In this document: in pieces, positions 1 to 5,239 of the stretch
How positions within the stretch are numbered: position 1 is the first letter of the stretch
Layout: every line of letters starts with the position of its first letter
Assembly (NCBI GenBank): GCA_002353635.1
Contig: DEKA01000051.1
Coordinates: forward strand, 1 to 7,259
Direction: 5' to 3'
DNA from: Lachnospiraceae bacterium UBA2734
GTDB lineage: Bacteria > Bacillota > Clostridia > Lachnospirales > Lachnospiraceae
DNA length: 7,259 nucleotides
Translations under genes and position numbers: made by a program
Notes under the pieces: model-generated
Told to the model about the DNA's origin: nothing
The model's input: only the letters and a program-made list of their open reading frames with translations
The model's database searches: none

Positions 1-31
1 GGAGGCATCCATGCCTGCATGAGGTGCCTCC
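1..31 (-). terminator. Candidate terminator hairpin after gtrA
   Basis: A perfect 7-bp inverted repeat (GGAGGCA at 1-7, TGCCTCC at 25-31) encloses a second perfect 5-bp repeat (CATGC at 10-14, GCATG at 17-21). Together they give a two-part stem-loop. It lies 19 bp past the gtrA stop, where the leftward operon would be expected to end. Any T-tract on the minus strand would fall before base 1, outside the window, so intrinsic termination cannot be confirmed. It could instead belong to a convergent gene to the left, or be a structured element of another kind. Confidence 0.4.
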
Positions 32-50
32 TCCCGATACAGAAATGTTC

Positions 51-473
51 TCAGTGCTGCTCGAGAAAGATCTTGCGGCTGATGAAGTTGTAGACCATGA
101 CAACCGCAGTAGCGATCACCTTTGCGATCGTCTCGATCATGTGGACAGAGAAGGTATTCTGCAGCCACGGCCAGCTGGGTGTGACTACACTGATGACGAG
201 ATAGAGCATCACCTCATTGATCACAAGGCCAACAGCGCTCAGCAGAACGAAAGTGATGAACTCCCGTGTTCTTGAGATATCATCTCTTCTCTTGAACACC
301 CAGTGCATGCTCAGGATGTAGTTGAAGATCACCGAGATGGTGAACCCAAGAAATCCTGAGATCAGGTAGGGCACACCCATGAAGTTGCAGAACGTGTATG
401 TGCCAAAGTCAATAAAAAATGCAATGACGCCCACCACGCTGAACTTCATGATCTGATTAATCAGCTTCTTCAA
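51..473 (-). CDS. GtrA family small membrane protein
   Basis: This 140-residue protein has four hydrophobic helices at about residues 11-33, 36-60, 70-97 and 108-132, the size and topology of the GtrA family. Family-like features are the N-terminal KFSVVGVIAFFIDF stretch, the WVF motif followed by basic and acidic residues after helix 2 (58-65), and a C-terminal YNF..RK segment (128-134). GtrA proteins are linked to moving undecaprenyl-phosphate-linked sugars across the membrane for glycosylation of O-antigen, teichoic acid or cell-wall polymers; the substrate here is unknown. The chosen start is TTG at 473. It is preceded by a good ribosome site (AAGGAAG, 9 nt upstream), and the KKLINQ residues it adds are typical of the family. 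An ATG at codon 9 (449) is possible but would leave almost nothing before helix 1. The gene overlaps the end of cinA by 17 nt, which suggests translational coupling. It has no adjacent glycosyltransferase, so its pathway cannot be named. Confidence 0.88.
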   Translation of the reverse strand: MKKLINQIMKFSVVGVIAFFIDFGTYTFCNFMGVPYLISGFLGFTISVIFNYILSMHWVFKRRDDISRTREFITFVLLSAVGLVINEVMLYLVISVVTPSWPWLQNTFSVHMIETIAKVIATAVVMVYNFISRKIFLEQH

Positions 474-954
474 TTGTCTTGTCTTCCTTTCCTGTCAGTT
501 TGTGCAGAAGGATCTGCAGCGCACCCTGCACTGCCTGCTCCCGGATCTCCTCTCTGCTGCCCTTGAACATGAATTTGCGGCCGACCGCCTTTCCGTCCAC
601 GCAGCAGCCGATATAGACGAGCCCCACAGGCTTCCCCTCAGAAGGGTCAGGTCCTGCGTTGCCGGTCACAGAGAGTGAACAGTCTACGCCCGTCCTCTGC
701 GCGGCGCCAAGCGCCATCGCCTTCGCTGTCTTTTTGGCGACCGCCCCCTTCTCCCGCAGGAGCTTCATGGGCACGCCCAGCATAGCATGCTTCTGCTCAA
801 CCGTATAAGTGATAAAGCCGCCCGCATAGACTGCCGAAACGCCCGGAACAGTCGTCAGATGGGCTCCGAGAAGCCCTCCCGTGCACGATTCCGCTGTCGC
901 GAGTGTCAGATTTTTGTCCATCAGAACATGGACCAGTTCCTCTTCAAGACTCAT
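457..954 (-). CDS. cinA: Nicotinamide-nucleotide amidohydrolase (PncC / CinA C-terminal domain)
   Basis: This 165-residue protein is a single CinA C-terminal domain. Known members hydrolyse nicotinamide mononucleotide to nicotinic acid mononucleotide and ammonia, recycling the NMN released by NAD-consuming reactions such as bacterial DNA ligase. Visible signatures are TAESCTGG at 20-27 (nucleophile region, Ser23), GGFITYTVEQK at 45-55 with Tyr50 and Lys55, the VTGNAGPDPSEGKPVG segment at 96-111, and a final helix with the R-x-x-AVQGAL pattern near 138-146. The N-terminal molybdopterin-binding-like (COG1058) domain of full-length CinA is absent. That is normal for stand-alone PncC proteins, so I do not regard the gene as truncated. 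The ATG shares one base with the pgsA stop (TGATG) and has AAGGA 9 nt upstream. The pgsA-cinA order is conserved in Firmicutes, where recA often follows; here gtrA follows. Confidence 0.93.
   Translation of the reverse strand: MSLEEELVHVLMDKNLTLATAESCTGGLLGAHLTTVPGVSAVYAGGFITYTVEQKHAMLGVPMKLLREKGAVAKKTAKAMALGAAQRTGVDCSLSVTGNAGPDPSEGKPVGLVYIGCCVDGKAVGRKFMFKGSREEIREQAVQGALQILLHKLTGKEDKTIEEAD
483..489 (-). promoter_or_regulatory. Ribosome binding site for gtrA (TTG start)
   Basis: On the minus strand AAGGAAG lies 9 nt before the TTG at 473, inside the 3' end of cinA. It supports TTG as the start of gtrA in preference to the internal ATG at 449. Confidence 0.65.
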
Positions 955-1490
955 CAGTCAGCGTCCTTCAGAACATCCTTGTTCTGCGCAATATATGTCA
1001 CAAGCGAAATGATGGTCAGTGCTGTCGCAATCCACATGATAATCGTCGTAAGAATGAAGAGTGCAGGAACATTCAGGATCATCAGAATGATCATGATCAT
1101 CTGAAATGTCGTCTTGAACTTGCCCCAGTAGTTGGCTGCGATGACCGTGCCCTTCTCCGCCGCGATCAGACGAAATCCTGAGATTGCAAACTCACGGGCT
1201 ACAATAATGCAGACGATCCATGCAGGAATCCTGCCCAGCTGCACGAGACAGATCATGGAGCAGCACACAAGGAGCTTGTCTGCAAGAGGATCCATAAACT
1301 TGCCGAAGTTCGTGATGAGATTGTATTTTCTCGCAATCTTTCCATCGGCCATGTCGGTGAGACTGGCTGCAATGAAGAGAACGAGCGCCACATAGTCGCT
1401 CGCATCCCCGATGGGACGCGCCAGGAGAAAAACAACCACAAACGGAATCATAATGATGCGCAGCATTGTCAGCTTATTCGGCAGATTCAT
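954..1490 (-). CDS. pgsA: CDP-diacylglycerol--glycerol-3-phosphate 3-phosphatidyltransferase (PGP synthase)
   Basis: This integral membrane enzyme transfers the phosphatidyl group from CDP-diacylglycerol to glycerol-3-phosphate, the committed step to phosphatidylglycerol and cardiolipin. The full CDP-alcohol phosphotransferase signature is present with exact spacing: Asp46-x2-Asp49-Gly50-x2-Ala53-Arg54-x8-Gly63-x3-Asp67-x3-Asp71. The 178-residue length is usual for the family, and about six hydrophobic stretches are visible (near 10-24, 33-45, 73-87, 92-110, 130-145 and 146-170). The N-terminus MNLPNKLTMLRI is typical of PgsA and fixes the start. The gene overlaps the end of rimO by 17 nt, and its ribosome site lies within rimO. 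Close paralogues such as phosphatidylserine synthase or cardiolipin synthase share the signature. The N-terminal wording and the cinA neighbour favour PgsA. Confidence 0.95.
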   Translation of the reverse strand: MNLPNKLTMLRIIMIPFVVVFLLARPIGDASDYVALVLFIAASLTDMADGKIARKYNLITNFGKFMDPLADKLLVCCSMICLVQLGRIPAWIVCIIVAREFAISGFRLIAAEKGTVIAANYWGKFKTTFQMIMIILMILNVPALFILTTIIMWIATALTIISLVTYIAQNKDVLKDAD

Positions 1491-2838
1491 CTTCGATCAC
1501 CCCCAAAAGGTCATACTCTCTTGCGCCTGTGACGCGCGCGCGAACGAATGCGCCTGTCATCAGGTCCCTGTCCGACTCTATGAAAATATTGCTGTCCACG
1601 CCCTGAATATCCTTATAGGTCCTTCCGACGTAGATATACTCCCCATTCTCCGACTCCTCGTCAGCGAGCCTTCCCTCAATGACGGCATCGAGGATCCTGC
1701 CCTTCATGGCCTTCGCTGCCTCGAACGCGATCTCCTGCTGCGCCAGCATCAGCTCCTTCTGCCGCCTCTTCTTGGTGGAGGGGTGGACCTGAGGCTTCAT
1801 GCCGGCAGCCGGCGTTCCCTCCTCTTTCGAGTAGGTGAAGACGCCGAGCCTGTCGAACTTCTCCTTCTTTACAAAATCAAGAAGAATCCGATGGTCCTCT
1901 TCCGTCTCTGTGGGAAAGCCAGTGATCAGCGTAGTGCGCAGGCAGATCTCCGGGATCTGCTCCCTGATATAGTCGATGATCTCCTCGAGCTCCTTCCGGT
2001 TCGTGCGCCGGCCCATGAGCTTAAGGATCCTGTCTGAGGCGTGCTGTATCGGCATATCCAGATACGGCACAACCTTCTTCTCCTCTTTGATCACCTGCAC
2101 GAGCTCTTTGGTGATCTCCTCAGGATAACAATAGAGAATCCGGATCCATTTTGGTCCCTTAATGAGACAGAGCCTTCGAAGGAGCTCCGGCAGCATCTTT
2201 TTGCCGTAAAGATCGACGCCGTAGAGTGTCGTCTCCTGTGCGACGAGGATCAGCTCCGTCACTCCCTGCGCTGCGAGGCGCCCGGCCTCTTTCAGCACAT
2301 CCTCCATCGGAACGCTTCTGTAGTGCCCGCGAAGGCTGGGAATCACGCAGTATGTGCAGTTCTTGTTGCAGCCCTCTGCAATCTTGAGGTATCCGACGCT
2401 GCTCCCGTCTGTCAGCTCCTGCGGCGCATCCGTATCCGGTGCCTTGTCCAGATCATCCATGATGACTGGATTGATGTTCTTCTTCTCAAGAATTCCATCG
2501 AGCACGGCGCCGAGACTGTGTTCCGCAGTCGTTCCGATCACCGCATCCACCTCGGGAATATCCTTAAGGATCTCCTTCTGGTAGCGCTGTGCCATACAGC
2601 CCGTGACGACAAGCGCCTTCAGCTGCCCGCTCTTTTTGCGCGCGGCGAGCTGGAGAATATTGTCTATACTCTCCTCCTTGGCAGCATCGATGAACGCACA
2701 GGTGTTGACGACTGCGATCTCCGCCTCGTTCTCATCGTCAGTGAACGTATAGCGGCCTCCGCCGCCTAGTGCGCCCGCCATCTGCTGTGTGTCAACAAGA
2801 TTCTTGTCACACCCTAGAGAAACAAAAATTGTCTTCAT
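1474..2838 (-). CDS. rimO: Ribosomal protein uS12 (aspartate) methylthiotransferase RimO
   Basis: This is a radical-SAM enzyme that adds a methylthio group to the beta carbon of a conserved aspartate of ribosomal protein S12. Three domains are visible in its 454 residues. The N-terminal UPF0004 domain has cluster ligands Cys10, Cys47 and Cys81. The radical-SAM barrel has C-x3-C-x2-C at Cys157, Cys161 and Cys164. The C-terminal TRAM domain spans about 375-448. RimO rather than the tRNA enzyme MiaB is favoured by the start FVSLGCDKNLVD, by the IPSLRGHYRS segment (166-175) and by the overall length. The start is supported by GGAG 5 nt upstream in the 14-nt gap after rpoZ. All six cluster cysteines are intact, so the enzyme should be active. 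It sits between rpoZ and pgsA in one transcription unit. Confidence 0.96.
   Translation of the reverse strand: MKTIFVSLGCDKNLVDTQQMAGALGGGGRYTFTDDENEAEIAVVNTCAFIDAAKEESIDNILQLAARKKSGQLKALVVTGCMAQRYQKEILKDIPEVDAVIGTTAEHSLGAVLDGILEKKNINPVIMDDLDKAPDTDAPQELTDGSSVGYLKIAEGCNKNCTYCVIPSLRGHYRSVPMEDVLKEAGRLAAQGVTELILVAQETTLYGVDLYGKKMLPELLRRLCLIKGPKWIRILYCYPEEITKELVQVIKEEKKVVPYLDMPIQHASDRILKLMGRRTNRKELEEIIDYIREQIPEICLRTTLITGFPTETEEDHRILLDFVKKEKFDRLGVFTYSKEEGTPAAGMKPQVHPSTKKRRQKELMLAQQEIAFEAAKAMKGRILDAVIEGRLADEESENGEYIYVGRTYKDIQGVDSNIFIESDRDLMTGAFVRARVTGAREYDLLGVIEDESAE
1495..1504 (-). promoter_or_regulatory. Strong ribosome binding site for pgsA inside rimO
   Basis: The minus-strand sequence GGGGGTGATC ends 4 nt before the pgsA ATG. 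Its GGTGATC part matches the complement of the 16S rRNA 3' end, so the core lies about 9 nt from the start codon. Because it sits in rimO coding sequence, ribosomes finishing rimO pass over it just before pgsA initiation, which fits coupled translation. Confidence 0.6.
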
Positions 2839-2852
2839 ACAAGCTCCGGAAG

Positions 2853-3242
2853 TCAGTCTTTCTCAGCGGAAGAATCTTCATTCTTCTCCTCTGCGGCCTC
2901 TTCCTTCTTCTCCTCCTCGATGGAGTTCTCGATTTCCTCTTCCTCGAACTCGCCCTCGAGTGCACGTGCCTTAGCTACCTCTGCGTCCTCCTCGGCCTCG
3001 ATTGTGTCCTCATCCTGCGGAAGAATCTTGATCTTCTCCTTCTGCAGCTCCTCTACAGCGATGGAGAGAGGCTTCTTGCCTTCAGCATCGTCAACAAGAG
3101 GCTCGTCGCCGTCGATCAGCTGTCTTGCGCGCTTTGCCGTCGCCATGACGATGGAATAGCGGCTGTTGATGACAGGAGTCTCACCTTCCTTGACATCTTT
3201 GTTGACGATATTCATGAGTTCTACGTATGAAGGATGGATCAT
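2853..3242 (-). CDS. rpoZ: DNA-directed RNA polymerase omega subunit, with long acidic C-terminal tail
   Basis: Omega binds the beta-prime subunit and helps assemble and stabilise RNA polymerase. The first 75 residues are a standard Firmicute omega: MIHPSYVELM at the start, NSRYSIVMATAKRARQLID at 26-44, and GKKPLSIAVEEL at 55-66. The protein then continues for about 54 more residues (76-129), of which 26 are Glu or Asp and only six are Lys or Arg. This makes it clearly longer than many omegas, which are commonly about 60-90 residues. The tail looks disordered or helical and has no recognisable domain. The ATG at 3242 has AAAGGA 9 nt upstream. The gene follows gmk after a 103-nt gap and precedes rimO by 14 nt. 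The gmk-rpoZ pairing is widely conserved, although the functional reason is not evident from sequence. Confidence 0.95.
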   Translation of the reverse strand: MIHPSYVELMNIVNKDVKEGETPVINSRYSIVMATAKRARQLIDGDEPLVDDAEGKKPLSIAVEELQKEKIKILPQDEDTIEAEEDAEVAKARALEGEFEEEEIENSIEEEKKEEAAEEKNEDSSAEKD

Positions 3243-3285
3243 CTATTCTTTTCCTTTCTGATAATAAATGCTGAAAATATGATAC

Positions 3286-3308
3286 ACCGGTCCGGTCCCG
3301 GCCCGGGA
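3286..3308. repeat. Two back-to-back G+C-rich palindromes between gmk and rpoZ
   Basis: Read on the minus strand, a 13-bp palindrome TCCCGGGCCGGGA (3308-3296) shares one base with an 11-bp palindrome ACCGGACCGGT (3296-3286). Each has a single central base. As RNA they could form small stems of 5 and 4 bp with 3-nt loops. No T-tract directly follows on either strand, so this is not a convincing terminator. The rest of the 103-nt gap is plain, A+T-rich on the rpoZ side, with the rpoZ ribosome site next to the gene and no strong promoter visible. Confidence 0.5.
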
Positions 3309-3345
3309 TCTTTGCAGATTCTGCCGATTGAAGATGATAACTTCC

Positions 3346-3984
3346 CTATTCCTCTTCGCGGCGGTTGATATCCGACAGCTCCTTTGCAAAGGCCTCAATC
3401 TCTGCCTTGTTGCGGGACGGCGCCATCTTAAAAGTACGAATGGCATTATGCATCTCTTCCACAGCCTCGTCAACCGTGTCGTTGACGATGATCGCATCAT
3501 ATTTCTTTATGCGCTGTGTCTCCGTCTCCGCCTGCAGGAGTCTTCCGATAATCTTCTCATTTGACTCTGTCCCCCGGCCGATCAGCCTCTTTTCCAGCTC
3601 CGCCGCCGTGGGGGTCATCACAAAGAGGAGAATGGCCTCCGGAATCTTCTTTTTGACGATCATGGCACCCTGCGATTCGATCTCAAGAATCACATCGCGG
3701 CCCTCCGCCATTTTCTCTCTGACATAGGCTTCCGGTGTCCCGTAGCAGCCGTGGACATATTCCGCATGCTCGAGGAACTCGTCCGCATCGACCTTCCTCT
3801 CAAACTCATCCCTTGTGATGAAGAAGTAATCCTTTCCATCCACCTCGCCCGGGCGCGGTGCTCTCGTCGTGCAGGAAATCGACAGACAGTACTGCGGATA
3901 CCTGGCCAGCAGTGCCTTCATGATCGTTCCCTTTCCCGCACCGGAAAACCCCGAAACTACGGTCAAACTGCCCTTACTGTTCAT
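3346..3984 (-). CDS. gmk: Guanylate kinase
   Basis: This cytosolic enzyme phosphorylates GMP to GDP with ATP, feeding GTP, dGTP and (p)ppGpp pools. In its 212 residues the P-loop is GFSGAGKGT at 12-20. The GMP-binding segment SCTTRAPRPGEVDGKDYFF (37-55) carries Ser37, Arg41, Arg44 and Tyr53. Further expected GMP contacts are Glu72 (in FLEHAE), Tyr81 (in YGTP) and the acidic Glu101 (in ILEIESQGA). Lid and ATP-side arginines appear in RLIGRGTESNEKI (133-145) and at Arg148. The P-loop has Phe where many homologues have Pro (GPSG), a peripheral change unlikely to affect catalysis. The C-terminus adds a charged stretch ending in EEE. The ATG has GAAGG 5 nt upstream. The gene lies directly after yicC with a 75-nt gap, where many Firmicutes carry remA. 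Confidence 0.97.
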   Translation of the reverse strand: MNSKGSLTVVSGFSGAGKGTIMKALLARYPQYCLSISCTTRAPRPGEVDGKDYFFITRDEFERKVDADEFLEHAEYVHGCYGTPEAYVREKMAEGRDVILEIESQGAMIVKKKIPEAILLFVMTPTAAELEKRLIGRGTESNEKIIGRLLQAETETQRIKKYDAIIVNDTVDEAVEEMHNAIRTFKMAPSRNKAEIEAFAKELSDINRREEE

Positions 3985-4059
3985 CTGTGCCTTCTTCCCT
4001 TTTGCTCTTTCCGGATCAACCTGTCAAGGAAGCGGAGAGAACGATTCCTCCGCCCGCTA

Positions 4060-4941
4060 TCACTCCAGGTTCTGGATCTGCTCCCTGATCTTCTCGATAG
4101 AAGTCTTCAGATCGATTGCCCTGTCCGCGCTGATGACATCATCTGTCTTCGACAGGATCGTGTTGGCCTCGCGGTTCATCTCCTGCGCGAGAAAATCCAG
4201 CTTCCGTCCGACGCTCTCACCATCCTTGGACAGCTCCGCCCGCGTCGCCTCGATGTGGCTGTGGAGCCGCACGAGCTCCTCATCTATGCACACCTTGTCG
4301 GAATAGATGGCAACCTCCTGGGCGATTCGCGCATCGTCCATCTCTGCCCCTTCAAGGAGCTCCGAGATGCGCTCGCGCAACTTCTTTTCAAACGCATCCA
4401 CGATCTGCGGCGCCCTGCTCTCTATAAAGGAGACATTCTCCTCCATTGCAGTGAGCTTGTCCAGAAGGTCCTTCGTAATAAAGGCGCCTTCCTTCTCCCT
4501 GGCGGCAAGGAACTGCTGCGCCGCGCCCCGCACTGTCTCTTCAAGAGGCGCCTGCAGGGCAGAGACATCAGGATCTTCCTCTTCTACCTCAAAGACATCC
4601 GGGTAAGAGGAGAGCCTGCCCACCGTCACATCCATAGGCAGATTGAATTCATCGGCCATCTCCTTCATGTAGGTGAGATACTGTCCGGCAATTGCCTTGT
4701 TGAAGCGGATCTTCTGCGGAGTCTCTCCCTCATCCTCATAACTGATGAAAATATCGACCTTCCCGCGCACAATGTATTCCTTCATGATGGTCCTGATGGA
4801 CGCCTCGAAGGGATTGAACTGCCGCGGCATCCGGATGTTCATATCCAGATAGCGGTTATTGACAGATTTAATCTCTGCGGTGAACCTTCGGCCGTCTCTT
4901 GTCAGCTCGTACCGGCCGTATCCCGTCATGCTCTTCGCCAT
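4060..4941 (-). CDS. yicC: YicC/YloC family endoribonuclease
   Basis: The family (E. coli YicC, B. subtilis YloC) consists of oligomeric endoribonucleases implicated in RNA turnover. From the chosen ATG the protein is 293 residues, the usual family length. Family segments include the N-terminal MAKSMTGYGRYE, EIKSVNNRYLD at 23-33, RGKVDI at 59-64, REKEGAFI at 148-155, IAQEVAIYSDKVCIDEELVRL near 206-226, and GRKLDFLAQEMNREAN at 245-260 with TILSKTDD after it. The C-terminal DUF1732 part ends with the characteristic REQIQNLE. An in-frame ATG at 5031 would add 30 residues unlike the family. I prefer 4941 because MxKSMTGYGR is the canonical N-terminus and AAGGG lies 4 nt upstream, a rather short spacing. 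The gene is first in the leftward operon and diverges from rqcH. Confidence 0.95.
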   Translation of the reverse strand: MAKSMTGYGRYELTRDGRRFTAEIKSVNNRYLDMNIRMPRQFNPFEASIRTIMKEYIVRGKVDIFISYEDEGETPQKIRFNKAIAGQYLTYMKEMADEFNLPMDVTVGRLSSYPDVFEVEEEDPDVSALQAPLEETVRGAAQQFLAAREKEGAFITKDLLDKLTAMEENVSFIESRAPQIVDAFEKKLRERISELLEGAEMDDARIAQEVAIYSDKVCIDEELVRLHSHIEATRAELSKDGESVGRKLDFLAQEMNREANTILSKTDDVISADRAIDLKTSIEKIREQIQNLE

Positions 4942-5061
4942 AATACCCTTATTTCCGCCGCCTTCCGGCAGGCTGTACTGCTGCGTTTTGAACAGATCTG
5001 CGGTCTGCAGTCCACGCACTCTGCGCTTCATTCTTCGTATCCGTCCTGCGCATATACATAC
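4942..5061 (-). other. Probable 5' untranslated leader of the yicC operon
   Basis: If transcription starts about 7 nt after the predicted -10 box, the leader before yicC is roughly 120 nt. It contains an in-frame ATG (5031) with only a weak, distant AGGA. Next to the yicC ribosome site it holds a short potential hairpin, CTGCC-GGAA-GGCGG in RNA sense (one G-U pair and a GNRA-type loop), at about 4956-4969. I recognise no known riboswitch or T-box in it. Confidence 0.45.
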
Positions 5062-5067
5062 AAAGTT

Positions 5068-5096
5068 ATTATACCTTCAGCGGAAAGTTGTATCAA
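5068..5096 (-). promoter_or_regulatory. Near-consensus vegetative promoter of the yicC-gmk-rpoZ-rimO-pgsA-cinA-gtrA operon
   Basis: On the minus strand the -35 box is TTGATA (5096-5091, 5 of 6 consensus bases) and the -10 box is TATAAT (5073-5068, 6 of 6), separated by exactly 17 bp. It lies upstream of the first gene of the leftward run, where the operon promoter is expected. A second TATAAT on the same strand (5114-5109) lacks a good -35 box. Start-site mapping has not been seen; the call is from motif and position. Confidence 0.8.
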
Positions 5097-5116
5097 CCCG
5101 CATCGTGAATTATACT
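5088..5116 (+). promoter_or_regulatory. Candidate divergent promoter of rqcH
   Basis: TATACT at 5111-5116 (5 of 6 bases) is preceded after 17 bp by TTGTAT at 5088-5093 (only 3 of 6). It would give a leader of about 117 nt before the rqcH ATG. Its -35 box overlaps the -35 box of the leftward promoter by 3 bp. The weak -35 makes this tentative. The rest of the 298-bp space between the two start codons shows an ATACTG/CAGTAT inverted repeat (5112-5117 and 5136-5141) and a small TCCGG-AGCA-CCGGA hairpin (5198-5211), and otherwise nothing recognisable. Confidence 0.4.
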
Positions 5117-5223
5117 GGGAATACGCGTCTGATAACAGTATTGTCGCGCATGTTCAGTGCCCATTCCGCACCCCCAAAAGAGGATGTCGGGGTTCTTTCC
5201 GGAGCACCGGACAAATCGAAATC

Positions 5224-5230
5224 AAGGAGA
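5224..5230 (+). promoter_or_regulatory. Ribosome binding site deciding the rqcH start
   Basis: AAGGAGA ends 9 nt before the ATG at 5240. It supports that start over the in-frame upstream ATG at 5150, which has no such site. Confidence 0.8.
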
Positions 5231-5239
5231 TTCAGCAAT

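Noticed and set aside
457..954. cinA as a truncated pseudogene lacking its N-terminal domain
   Set aside because: Single-domain PncC-type proteins of about 160 residues are a normal form, and the start, ribosome site and motifs are intact.
1411..2769. Two plus-strand open frames (1411-2037 and 2041-2769) opposite rimO
   Set aside because: They are mirror frames of the conserved RimO sequence, with Leu/Arg-rich, non-protein-like composition and no recognisable domains.
3243..3345. A separate promoter for rpoZ in the gmk-rpoZ gap
   Set aside because: TATCAT and TATTAT boxes exist on the minus strand, but neither has a recognisable -35 box at 16-18 bp.
4942..5031. 30-residue N-terminal extension of YicC from the ATG at 5031
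   Set aside because: Family proteins begin at the MxKSMTGYGR motif, and the upstream ATG has only a weak, distant ribosome site.
5150..5239. Upstream in-frame ATG that would extend RqcH by 30 residues
   Set aside because: It has no ribosome site, the extension is not family-like, and AAGGAGA plus the canonical MAFDGF start support 5240.
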